From assembly GCF_037038585.1 (NCBI RefSeq), contig NC_092523.1, positions 43,489,001-43,553,000 on the forward strand: a DNA stretch of 64,000 nucleotides, read 5' to 3'. This DNA is from Patagioenas fasciata. Lineage: Eukaryota > Chordata > Aves > Columbiformes > Columbidae. The position numbers and the translations under genes are program-made. The notes under the pieces were generated by a model, which was given only the letters and a program-made list of their open reading frames with translations, did no database searches and was not told where the DNA came from. Position 1 is the stretch's first letter, and the number at the start of each line of letters is the position of its first letter. Below, in pieces: positions 24,401-36,055 of this stretch.

Positions 24401-27244
24401 AGGCTGGCATAATAACAGTGAAAAAATTTAATCTGCTTACCAGGTGCATATATCTTGCTAACAAAAAAACAGCTTTAGCATGATGCATTTTTCTATTTAA
24501 TTGATAACATTTTGTGCTTGTTGAGACATTCACAGTATATTGTTAAACCTACGTGGTAAAGGAACTGTTGATTCAGTTTGGAGGTCTGAGCGTATATTGT
24601 AAATATTACTGGGATAAGAAGCTTATACATACACAAGAAGCTGTAAAGATGTAACTGAAGAATTGTTATACAGTAGCTCTTTTTTATATTCCATGTTTGT
24701 CTCTGAGTTATTTGGGAGTTATGCAATCCAATACACTGGTATGGCTTTGTGTTAAAGAACTGGCACATCTCCACTGGAAGTCTAGGTGCCTTATTCAGTG
24801 CTTGCCCAAGCTGGGAGGGCTGGCTGATGGAAAGGTGAGTAGACAAGCAGGTTGTTCCTGGGACCACTGTGTTGGGGTAGAGCACTGAGCACACTTGCAT
24901 GTGTGAGCAGTTGGTCTGAGGGAAGCTCAGCCATTTCAAGGCAGTACTAGGGAAGTCTCATTTCCAGGAGCGACAGTAGCCACACGAGCACAGGGATGAA
25001 AGAGGATTTTGGATGCACTCACCAGTCATGCCTATTTGTTTCCTGAGTACCATGAGCTAGCAGTCCAGTTTGTGTTGATAATTAGTAATGTCTACTAAAA
25101 ATATATTTTATATAATGCTGTTATTTTTGAAGTTTTGAAATTTTGCTAAGCACATACTAAGCTAAAGAGATAAGAGACTTTGTTTGTCCATTTCTAGCAG
25201 AAATTGAGTTTGTCCTTTATTTTTCATATATGGATTTGAATATCCTGCATCAAATATGTGCAGAACAAAAATTCATTTCTCTTGCTTGGGAAGTTGGAAA
25301 ACATGGAGCTGTATGTTTTAGTACAACTATAATCTTGTTAGCTTTTTATTTCTCTTGACAAGGATAGGATACAATTTTTCATTATTTCATGTAAGGCCTT
25401 TACTTAACTATTGCTATTTCTGAACTTAAAATGCAGAAAAATCTGAGATTAATTTTGCAGTCCTGGTTCTAAATTAAATATTCCTGGAAGCATTAAATAT
25501 TGACATGAAGACACTGAACTACGTACATTTGCACATTGCTCTTTGATACTACAAAAGAATGTATGGCTATTTGATGCTGGTTTTGAGAGGTCTGTGACTA
25601 ATACCTGGCTCTAATTTCACTCTTAAAAGTGCTCTATATCCTCCCTGCTTTTTTTACTTATCAAGATTTACAGTCAGAAAGATTTTTGAATTGCACTCCA
25701 AGCTTTGGAGAGTGTAGTTGGATGAATCTTGAGGTACAGGATGAGCTTTCCTACAGCAATGGATATCTGAATAGTTTCACCAGTTTCAATGGAATTACAT
25801 CAGTTGGGTAAAACTAGGTGGTCAAAGGTTATTAACCTGTGCTTCTGGTCAAATGTCAGTTTAAATAATTTTCACTTTTCAGTCTTTTAATAGACTATAT
25901 TTATAACTTTGACTAGATGAAGGGAAAACTAATGATTAAAAAAAACCCGTGATTGATATGTTCCCTGATGCTAGATTGTTAACACCACATTTCAGCAAAC
26001 AGAGGAAAATTAACTACTGGGTTATGGAGTACGCAAAGTAGATTTCAAAAGAGACAGATAAAATTTAGTAGTTTATTTTGGCTTCTCTAATTATTATTAG
26101 ATGTGGGGTTTTAAATTGATGGTACAAAGTGGATATTTAAAGAGTATGAAAGTGTTTTATGCTTCTGGACAGAATAACCAGGCTATCTGTATAGTGAGCC
26201 ACAGGACACAATCATTACAAATAGAGATCTTATTTGGAAGTTTGTGAGAAGGCAGCTGAATGATACACAGGAGACTGCAGTTTCAACAGCAATTTAAAGT
26301 GTCTTCCTTTCACACACACACAAAAAAAAAAATAGATGGCGTTTTGATTAAAAAAAAAATCTGTTTTATTTACTGAAGGATTACAGAATTTGAGTCTAAT
26401 TTACTAGGAGAATGCCTGGACTGAAATGTAAATTGTACTCAAGGGTAATTCAAAAGATACTCAAGCATTTTGAATATTTTAAGCACACTCATTTTTGCAA
26501 GTGAGTCATGTTTGTCTGCTTATGGTAAAATAATTCTCCCTATAGAACAGAGTAGCATAAATACTCTGATATATTTTGGTACCTTAACAGATGTAAAGAG
26601 AATGACAGAATTACCTATATAGTACAAAATAACGGCAAATTATCCTTCTTCCTTCGGCATAATTTTTTTCTTGTGATTTCTGAGAGAATATGGTGGTGCT
26701 GACATTCTGCAAAGTTTATTTGCTGTGGTGGCAGGGTAATGACAGGGAAATATTCAATTAATTATTGTATGTGAAAAGGAGGAAGAGCGTTTAGAGTATG
26801 GAGGAAAGGGAGGGAATGCTGTCCCTGTCTAACCTTTCCATGAACCTAAAATCATAATCTTGGTAGCTAAGAAGATGGAAGTAATGCGCATTTGAGAAAC
26901 TGAAATACTGCTGACCTGAAGTATTTAATGAAGCCTGCTATTTGACATAAAACATTTAGTTATAATCTCAACAATAACAACAAAGTAAAATTCTCCTCTC
27001 TCAAACCTGCTCTGAGGTTTCATTACAGAATGCCTTCTTGCACTACCATTTTATGGAACTTGTGTAAAAGTTTGCCCAGATAAAGTAGTGTAAGTAGTAG
27101 TAAAGACTTTAACTGAAAAGCAGTTTTGTAACAGGGATTAAGCATCCTGTGAATTATTAGCTAATGTAGATATCTTTTTATTTAATTGGATTGATGCTTA
27201 ACTTTTAGTCACACTCTGTAAGCAAGCTTTACAGCATTAAGCAG

Positions 27245-27405
27245 AGGTTGGTTACATCATTAAGAGAGGCTGTGGAATCTCTGTCCCTGGAGATTCAAAA
27301 ATTTAAAAAAAGGCGTCATTGTACAAGATAAGATCTTCCTGGCAGAGGCTGGAAATGAAGATCTCTAACAAGCAATGGTTCTGCATCTAAGATGATAGTG
27401 CTTTA
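27245..27405 (+). mobile_element. Old CR1 LINE 3'-end relic, copy D (plus strand)
   Basis: The plus strand contains 'gagaggctgtggaatctctg' followed by 'tccctggagattcaaaa', a diverged form of the CR1 ORF2 end (gaggctgtggatgccccatccctggaggtgttcaa). Further on come 'cttcctggcag' and 'ggaaatgaagatctctaa', corresponding to the element's 3' UTR. A run of A after the match and several indels show that it is old. It is one of only two fragments oriented on the plus strand. Confidence 0.6.
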
Positions 27406-28423
27406 CGTGAGATTGATGTTACAGGTTATTAGATGCTGTTGTGTTGTTGGTTACAAATTCTGACTTGTCTGTTTGCCATGTTGTATCTACCCCTCTCCTC
27501 TTGGATACAGTTTAGATTGCTGGGGTCTACCCTGTTCTTGCCTTCTTTCTAGGGGGTCCCTGGGCCACCTTCTGTGGTGCTTGCCATCTTCAGGAGCAGG
27601 GAACTTGTCCTTATCTAACACCTTGAGAGCAGTTGGGGAAAAAGAGAGGGGAGCTATAAGTTTCCTCTTTATTTCAGAGCTGTAGCCTTCAGATCTTCTG
27701 TTTATAAATACAGAGGCCTCAAAGTCTTTGGCTAGTAACCATAGTCTGTCCATTCAGGGGAAGTATAGGAGGCATGAGCATGTGTGGCATTTCTCCAGTA
27801 AGCCTCAGTTTTCTGTGTCACTTCATTTCCATTAACTGTAATTGCCTAAAATTGTCAGTATTATGCAGCTTAATTTTTTTGTTTATTTGTTCCTATAGAT
27901 TCTTTCTTTGGAGAGAGAAAGCAAAAATAAGAGAAAAAACATTCTTCAGCTATGTAGAAATACTTGTGTATCACTTATTGCAGTATTTCAATTGAGTCCT
28001 GTTAATACCTTAGATCAAGCGTTTGAATATGTTTTTTTTTCTTGCTTGCTGGGGTAAGTGTGTCACCTTCGTATTATGAAGGTGAAGGAGCCAATAAATA
28101 AAGCCAAATGCTGTAGGTATGCAATTACAAGGGTGTGGGAGTTTGCACTCATCTTTGAGTGATATGCAAACCTGTCTATTAATATTAATATTTCATAAAT
28201 TATTTTCATGGTGTAGTTTTAGATAAACTTCAATATGTATTTCAGCATCATATTTTTCAGTGAATGCAACGGAAGGAATCTGACCAGGTTGTGCAGAAAA
28301 ATTATTCATAAACAACTATGGAAGCCTTATATAAGTCCCTGATTTTTGCATAAAATAGTTCTAAATACAAACTAAATGTATACTGTAATTTACTGGAGGC
28401 TTGTTGTTTTGTTTTGAGATTTT

Positions 28424-28503
28424 GGTGTGTGTGTGTGTTGATTGTGTGGTTTTGGGTTTCTGTTTGTTTGTTTGGTGGGCTGGTTGGTTTGTGGGTTTTT
28501 TTT
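28424..28503. repeat. GT and GTTT low-complexity tract
   Basis: A (GT)n stretch is followed by imperfect gttt/ggtt units and a T-run. It is a simple repeat. Confidence 0.85.
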
Positions 28504-29704
28504 CCCTAGGAGGAAATGTCAGCAATGATATTTGCCAGCACCAGAACAAATCATCATTATTTGTGTTACAATATAAAAGTGTCATCAAGCATTCAAATGC
28601 AAGTTAAACCATACAATAAATAATGCTCACTATATTTTATCAGTAAACACCTCGTTTCTTACCCTAAAGATTTCTTGTCTGCTTCCAATCGCTATTATGC
28701 GTTGAATGAGATCACATTAACTATATTAGGGCTAAGAAAAGTTGGTTTGTTATTCTTGTACATAGGGTAATGTTTGGTTTGCAGCTGTTTGATTTGACTG
28801 TATGCAATTTTGTGTGGTGAAACCTCTTGGGCCTTCTCTGTATAACAGCTTCATTAAGAAAAATTCTGTATGGAACAGTTTATCATCTCAGAAATGGTCT
28901 GCACAGAGCTGCAGCTGGACTCTTCCTGCTGCCTAATTTATCTGCTTGCCTCAGACAACCTCCTAGTGTAGACTCAGCCCAGGTATTAGCAGCTTTCAAT
29001 GTACCTGTAAAATCAAATCCACTAACTATGCCAGTTGAAATTGTGTAGGTTATATATATGAAAGTACTACTGTCTGAAACCATTTATGTGCTGTCTGAGC
29101 TCATGTTAGTGTCTTCATTAAACGCATGTAGACAGGGGCTTTGCACCTGTCAGATTAGATACCTGAAAGCATGTACTTGAGCCTTTTTGAAACCTGTGGG
29201 ATTGAAGTGGTGTTTTAAGCCAAAGAGAGCACAAAGTGCTTTCTTGTATTTGAGCACACATCACATGTTTTACAGAAATAGGCTCATGATTCTGTATGTG
29301 AGATTAAATATGCGGTTGCCGTTCTTTATATGCAAACTTTGGCAAATGCTGCTCAAGCAGTCACTGAACTTCAAAAGTTTGTAACTAATGGTACGAAAGT
29401 CACCATCTTGATTTGACATTATAGGAAGCATCCATTACCTGTATTAGTTTCTTAGTACTTTCATATATTTCATATAGAAACAGTAATGACACAAATATGG
29501 TATTTTTAGAGTAAGGATTTGCAAAATGTCAAGTTACAGCTTAGCAAAAAAAAATCTGATCAAAATAACAGAAGTTTTCTACTTTCTGAATCTCTGAAGT
29601 GTGATTGGAGACTGTACCTGCTGTGACCAGAATCCCCCCAAATCCCTCTGCCTCCTTCCTAATCATACAAGCACACAATTGCACAATTAGCATTCAAGAA
29701 TAAA

Positions 29705-29872
29705 TCAGCAGTCTTTTGACATTTCTAGAAGTTCTGTACAGGGGCAAAAGCCTTCCCTCAACCCAAACTCATCTGCTTGGGAAATGAGGTTGAGAACGGG
29801 ACTTGAGGGAAGAAATGCTTTAATGAGCTCATGCACATTAAGATGCTCTTTATCCAGTCCCCTCTGGAGATG
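29705..29872 (-). other. Coding-like minus-strand segment with an acceptor-like upstream border
   Basis: On the minus strand, after a reasonable acceptor (gggagactgttttacag|CA), the frame runs open for 55 codons to a TGA at 29705-29707. It includes HLQRGLDKEHLNVHELIKAF and, near its end, CPCTELLEMSKDC. The mix of charged and hydrophobic residues looks like real protein. I do not recognise a family. It could be a terminal exon of an alternative transcript, a decayed pseudogene, or chance. Its phase-0 entry does not fit the phase-1 chain of the other candidate exons. Confidence 0.25.
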
Positions 29873-31598
29873 CTGTAAAACAGTCTCCCAAAAATGTGTA
29901 GCGTGATAGCTCTTTGCAATTTGTTTGATAGAAAGCATAAGTTGAGTTTATGCATATTGAAAAGAAAATGAAATCTTCCAAAGCTCTGGGTATGCTTAAG
30001 TTGTGCTGTTAAATTTTACAGACAAAACCTGTATTATTCCCTATTGGATATATACATATATCTTGTTCTGTGCTAATTGGTGCGTAGCTAAATTCAGTTA
30101 AGAAGGAATGCACTGGAGTGAGAGGAGTTCAGCTGAGGTATTTGAGATAGACAGCTAATTGTGACTCTTTGCGTAGTGTAAATTCCTTTATGAAAGTGTC
30201 ATTTGCAGAATCATTAAAACATGAAGTTGTTGAATTCAAAAATCAAAGGCAATCAGAAAAAATTCAATTATTTTTCCTGTGTGCATACGATACAAAGAGA
30301 ACATCTTTCTGAGTGTTCTGTTTATTTTCCTTGTTTTTACTTATTGAACAAACCCATAAGGTACTTATCAGCTATTCTCTAAGGGGAAAAAGAGTATTTG
30401 GTGGTTTTGATTCAAACATCGATTTAGCCACAGAGTATACTTCTGTTTTCAGACAATTTTTTTAGGTATGTATGACTGCAAATTTAAAAGTCTGGCTTTT
30501 GGAACAAGTAGTAATCTTGAGTTTGCAAGAAAGAAGACGAAGAAAGAAGAAGAAAAAAAATTAAAAAACTAATTTTATTATCATAAAGTTGTCTGCTAGA
30601 GCATTGTGAAGTAAAAGAAAAGCAATGAAAACTAGGTAGGAGATGGTGATGTTCACTGGGAACTGATGTACTAAAATAAGCATGTCAAAATATGCAGGAG
30701 TGGGGTTTTTTGCTTCAGTACTATAGAATGACTGCTCACTGTTTCCCATTATTTTGATTAATATCTAGATCAATATTTTAATAGTAATTAAATAGTCTTC
30801 TAGGGATAGTTCAACTGTAGTCCATGATCTTGTTCTTGTCGTGATACTTGACAAACTAAAGCAAATGTTATTCTTAATATCTTGTTACAGGAAATACAGA
30901 AACACACCTGTTAATGAAATTCAGTATTTGTTATTTTCTTAATTGAAATATTAACATACTAATCCAATAATTATTTTTAGCAGTTCAGATTTCATTATTA
31001 CAGAAAGAGAAAAATAAGAAAGAGAATACCAGTAAAGGAAAAAAAAAGTTAAGTAAAGATATAGTTAGTACAATAAATAACACAGTTAAATGCACACCTC
31101 CTAGGAGTTCTTAATCTTTCACTGCTGTGAGAAGTAGTGAGGGGGAAGAGAGGAAAATACAGCCAGTTGTCAGCATCCTTTCACCTGAAGAGCTCTGACG
31201 TTTTCTTCCTTCATGCCCTAGAGCATATAGAACTTGAGATATTTTTGTATGTTTGCTAGGATGCCTTTACAACTTGTTTCTTCACTGTTCTGCAGATGTG
31301 CTCTGTGGTGAGTTTTATGTTAGATACTTGTTTCTCTTATGTTACCCTCAAGACCAGTTTCGTCCAGATTTGAGTTATTGTTCAACTGACCATTAGTGAG
31401 TAGTTTACAGTCGCAAGGGTTTCCCTTGCCAGCATGTGCCCCATCTCTTGACACCCCAGGTTCTCCTTTGTGCTGCGTCCGGCATTGCTGGTTCTAGAGG
31501 CCTCTGCTGTCATGTCAGGTTGTTATTCCTCTATACTGTGTTATTCTACTAAAGCCACAAATACCCCACTCTACATAGAATAATGACTTGCTGCTACC

Positions 31599-31880
31599 TT
31601 GTATGTAAAAACTATGTGTGTACCGTATGAAGATAAGTACACAAAAACCAAGCTAAGCATACCCATCTGGTTGTTAACAAATTCCTGTTATAGCTAAACT
31701 AAGTGAAAGGAAAGCTCAAGACGGGCCAAGACAAGCTCAGAGCAAGCTAACCTGATAAGCCTGAGGCCTTGCAAACTCAATAAGAAGCCTGTGACCTACT
31801 ACTAGTGATGGCAATACTCTGCATATATATATAAGACCGCGGGGGTGCGCATATAGTTTATTGTTCATTTGCTTGTGAAG
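31599..31880 (+). mobile_element. Possible solo LTR (U3/R-like), plus strand
   Basis: The interval starts with TGTATGTAAAAACTATGTG and has the even, purine-rich composition typical of an LTR U3 ('ggaaagctcaagacgggcca', 'gataagcctgaggccttgc'). A TATA box (tatatatataag, 31823-31834) is followed directly by the GC-rich 'accgcgggggtgcgc', which stands out from the surrounding DNA. The 3' end, a CA terminus and target duplication are not clear, and no gag/pol sequence adjoins. I do not name a family. Confidence 0.4.
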
Positions 31881-32456
31881 GGAAAAATCTAAACAGTGCT
31901 GCTATTAGGCAAATGTAGATTTTGATTAGGTATTTCCATCTCATTTTGATTACATGAAGAATGCATTATTCATAGTCAATGCAAATATTGACACCAACTG
32001 AAAAATGCACGCTTCTAATCAGAATAAATTATTAGACTTCCAGACAGTTAGGTCAAGAAGGTCCTGTTTATTTTAAAAAAATTCTTTCACATAATTTTGC
32101 TGTTGGCATGCGTAGCAGCAACAGTTAATGTTTGGAGGAAATAACTTTCACCTATATACTCATGTAGTGTCAAACTGCACTTATCTTGGTAACATTCTTC
32201 AATATTTACAGCATACTTTATGGATTTTAGACAATATTTTTCTGAGTAAGATTTTGACTAGGTGCGATTTTTTTTTTTTTTTTTTTTTTAATGAATGCAC
32301 AACAAGTTAACTGACAGCATTTCAAGTAAAAACTGTAGCTATTAAAAAACTCCAGAATGAAGAGGCAACATTACACTGAGGATCCAGTATATTAGTTTTT
32401 CATATCTGTAACACATTTGTATTTTTCAGTCTCAGTAAAATTAGCTCATAGACCTA
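31881..32456. other. AT-rich non-coding stretch
   Basis: There is a T22 run at 32268-32289; otherwise nothing recognisable. Confidence 0.5.
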
Positions 32457-32615
32457 TTTTGTTGTCTGTCCTTTCACTGGACACTTCCGGGAGAGTCCAG
32501 GTTGGTCTTCTCTCTCGATCCCTGTTAGGAAGGCATAGGCAGCAACTAAATGTCCCCTGAACTTCTAATCTTAGACTCAACTCCCTCAGCTTCTCATAGC
32601 AGAGGTCTGATGGTG
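32457..32615 (-). mobile_element. Diverged CR1 LINE relic, copy E
   Basis: On the minus strand the text runs 'ctatgagaagctgagggagt', then 'caggggacatttagttgctgcc', then 'gtgtccagtgaaaggaca'. This parallels the CR1 ORF2 tail (gagaggctgagggagctg, gaggggacctaatcgctgcctac, gtgtccagtgataggacaag). The peptide keeps YEKLREL. It is truncated at both ends. The sequence from 32616 to the poly-A run at 32722 is not assigned. Confidence 0.55.
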
Positions 32616-32717
32616 GGGTAGTGGCAAGTAGTTCTCCACCTGTTCCTTTTGACAGAGAATGGTGACATACTCGAATCCATCCCACCTGATGCTGCTTTTC
32701 AGTGGCAGAAATAGATG

Positions 32718-32721
<4 letters not shown>

Positions 32722-32761
<40 letters not shown>
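32722..32761. repeat. Poly-A run (40 bases)
   Basis: Forty consecutive A, the longest homopolymer in the window. It could be a simple repeat or the tail of a plus-strand retrocopy (see findings). Confidence 0.95.
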
Positions 32762-32763
<2 letters not shown>

Positions 32764-35700
32764 AAAAAACAGCTGATTCTGTTTATTATAGAATATGTAG
32801 TTCAACACTGAATTTCTCTTTTTCATATGGCCTAAAATATGGGACTTTATCTTTCCTATAAAGTATGATATGACGCTTCTTACACCAGTGTTTTTTCAGC
32901 ACACATCTCTAAAGCTGCAATGTTTGTTAATTTAAACCTTTCGTTCTGTGAAACGAGTGACATTAAACATTTCATAGGTTCTTAAAAGTACATCTTATTG
33001 AATTGACCTAAAAGCTGGCACAGAACAATAGGAAATAGGAGCATAGGAATTGGCTTCATTCATTCCAACATATACTGGTGAAAGACATTTAATTATTCCT
33101 TTGATAGGGTGACCAAATAATATTTTAAAGTAGGGGGTGTTGGGAGACCTCAGACTAAATATACCTTCAGTGTTACTCCTGGGATTGTTGAGTTGAGGTT
33201 GTTGTTTGTTTGTTTCTCTTTGTTTTTATGTGCGTGTGTGGTTTTATTTTGTTTTTGTTTCTTTGTTCATTTATGGCACTATTATCTTTCCTTTTACATG
33301 GGAAGAAAATTTTATTTGCTTTATTTTTCACGTAAGACTTTTTTATAAACATAAGTTGTTTTTCCTGTTGGTCTGTTTTTTGCTAAGGTAAACAAGCCAA
33401 GATCTTCTCCTTTAACCCTGTAGCCCATCTATTCCCCAAACTAGTCTTCATTTATTTACTTAGGTTGTAAGCTGAATTCATCTTGAAACCTGAATTTCAC
33501 CTTGAAAACAAGTGATTATGCAGTCTTCATGTGAATCTTGTGTGCTACCGCCTGGGGTTTTGTGTGTAGAACTAGACTTATTTCCACAAGGGAGCTCTAG
33601 TTTCCCTCTTTCTTCCAGGAGCTTATGGCACCAAGAACATGATGTGCTGTGCTACTTTCTACAGGTGTTTGTCTGTCTTTCCTATATTTACATTTACATA
33701 AATCTGCAAATTCCTTTCACTTCCTACGAAATGTCCCACAAATAAAATATTACAGGCAAGAACTTTTAACGCCAAAACATCTATTTTTCGTTTTGTTTTT
33801 AATCTACTACTGGTATTGCTCTTCAGGTTGATGCTGAGACAGCCTGAGTGTTAGAGCAAAGCTCTGCAGTTCTTCTTCCTGATTCTGACTTTCTCAAAAA
33901 GGAGGCTAAACTCTAATGATTTTATATATAAAATAGATAAATTTAGATTTTTGTTTTGTTTTTATTGTTTTGCATTTAAATTGATGCAATTTAGGAAGAG
34001 AAGAACAGGACTTTAAAAGTCTTTTAAATTCTTTCCTAAATAACAGCTCCTCACTGCCAGGCTTGGTTTTAGTGAGCCCCGTGGCTTTTTGACTTTCAGT
34101 CCCGTCTGCGCGTTTTGGTCTGTACGACTGTGTTCTTTCTGTTCTGGAGGAGGGCTCACTATCAATCCAATCCTTTTAACTAATTCTTGGATTTTGCATA
34201 AGCTTCAGATTTTCAGGTCCTTGCTGCTGCTCCTGCTGATGGCACCTTGGACTGCCTTAATCCCCATGAGAGAAGTAGCCTTCCCTAGAGATTCCCATTA
34301 GAAAGGTCAATATTCTCTGAACAAAGATTTTAAACTAACACAACAAGTACAATGAGAGAAACATATAAAACAGGCACTAAAACTTTAATTTAAGGCACTT
34401 CAATAAAGTTAATTCAAACACAAATTGACAGCCATAGAACAGTAATATGTCCAAGCACAACACCAAATAAAAATGGTGGGTGTAGGGTTGTTTCTAGTCA
34501 GAGTGCTTAAAATTTTACTAAAATAGATATTCACACAACTCAAAACAAGGTTCTGAGTGTCAAGAAAAAGATGAAGGCAAATTCTAACAATTATTTGCAA
34601 CACATGTAAATTCCACTTTAATCAAAGAATTTAGACAGAGCTGTAGATTATAGGGAAGCCTATTTTTATACATCTGGTTTGAAAACACAATATTTGGGGT
34701 TTATTTTTAGTTGTAAGGCTACAAACATACAGAGTGAACAACGTGTGCGACATTGAGATTTTTTAATAAGGCATTTGATGTGTTACCTCATGAAGCTTTG
34801 TTTGCAAAATCTGTTTCAGTTGGCTTTAATAATAATATTGTAATGTTACACATCTTCAGAGAAAAATAGTATAGCTTGATTAATTAGATGCATACGATAC
34901 TTGAAAATATTTCGTAAGTATACGTTTGATCAAAAGGAACAAGAAACCATTAACTATTTTGCACAGCTGTTTTAATCAAACAACAAGTATTTCATTTCTA
35001 GTGATGACCTTTTTATTTGTATTTTACTTTCAGTCCTGTGCTTCACAGTTCAGCTTTAATAAGGTCTTCTTTTACTTACACTAATTATGATTTTATATAA
35101 AATACGAGTCCTGTCTAAGTAGGAGGAAAAAAGTATAGGGTAGCTGTTGAAGTTTCATGTGATAATAAAGGAAACTTTAGAGATCCAAAGCTGGAAACTG
35201 AGCACTTTAATTATGTAGAAGCTTGCTGAGCAATCAAGTTGGTGTGAGAATGAAGAGATGGGAAATTTGTCACTGACTAGAGGTTATAAACTAAGTGAAA
35301 AATGAAAGTAATGTGGCCTTGCATCTAAGTTGTCTTCTTTTTTTTTTTTTTAAGGAAAACTTCTGGATGTCCACATTCTCTGAATGGAGCTAAGTCATCC
35401 ATCACTTTTGAAAGCAAACCAAAATTGATGTGGTTTGCTATATTTCATTAGAAACCATTGGGCATGTGCACAAATGAGTAGGCAGTGAGCTAAGGAATAA
35501 CAGATTTACCTAGTGAAAATTAGTATATTAGTATTATTTTGAAATAAATTACCCTACAAACAGAAATGCCTCTGAGGTCGAATTGAAAAACAATAATATA
35601 TTTCAAATTATGTGTTCTATACAAGACTAAAGTATTTTTTTTAATTGTTTGGTTGTTAATAGTGATCATTGATTATTGTCCTGAGGTAATTTCCTGTCTT

Positions 35701-35967
35701 GACTTACAAATAAGAAGAGTATGTATAACTTTTTGATTTGTGTTTCTTTTTAGTTACCAACAGAATAAATGAACTTTACCCTCAGCTGGTTTGTATATCA
35801 TTATTTAAACGTTGTTTGTCAAACGTTGTTGTTGAAGTCAAAGGAAAAACACTGGTTAGTTTTAATAGGATGGAGACTAAGGTCTTAGGCATGGATTCAG
35901 ATTAACTTTAGTCTTTTGACAAAAATTGTGATGAGCATGGAAATGCACAAAATATCCTCTTATTAAA

Positions 35968-36055
35968 ACAAAAAGAAAATCCACTACTACAACAACAAAG
36001 CAAACAAACAAACCCCAAACCAAACAAAACAAACCCAGCACCACAAAAAAAAACT
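35968..36055. repeat. CAAA-rich tract
   Basis: Imperfect caa/caaa/accaaa units. The minus-strand ORFs across it (poly-F/V/C) are products of the repeat. Confidence 0.85.

Larger units (their letters stand above)
20031..27244. other. AT-rich non-coding stretch with long poly-T runs
   Basis: The main simple repeats are T28 at 20563-20590 and T23 at 21462-21484. Of the longer ORFs here, 23470-23853 (127 codons) and 24493-24939 (148 codons) show no domain, no splice support that I trust, and a composition typical of AT-rich DNA, so I do not call them genes. Confidence 0.5.
27406..31598. other. Mostly AT-rich non-coding stretch
   Basis: A somewhat GC-richer patch at 27480-27660 is unassigned. 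A GT/GTTT tract lies at about 28424-28503 and a GAA-rich tract at 30527-30560. The only segment with coding-like content is at 29705-29872 on the minus strand (listed separately). Confidence 0.5.

Noticed and set aside
24493..24939. 148-codon minus-strand ORF, the longest in the window
   Set aside because: It has no recognisable motif or compositional sign of coding. ORFs of this size arise by chance in 64 kb read in six frames.
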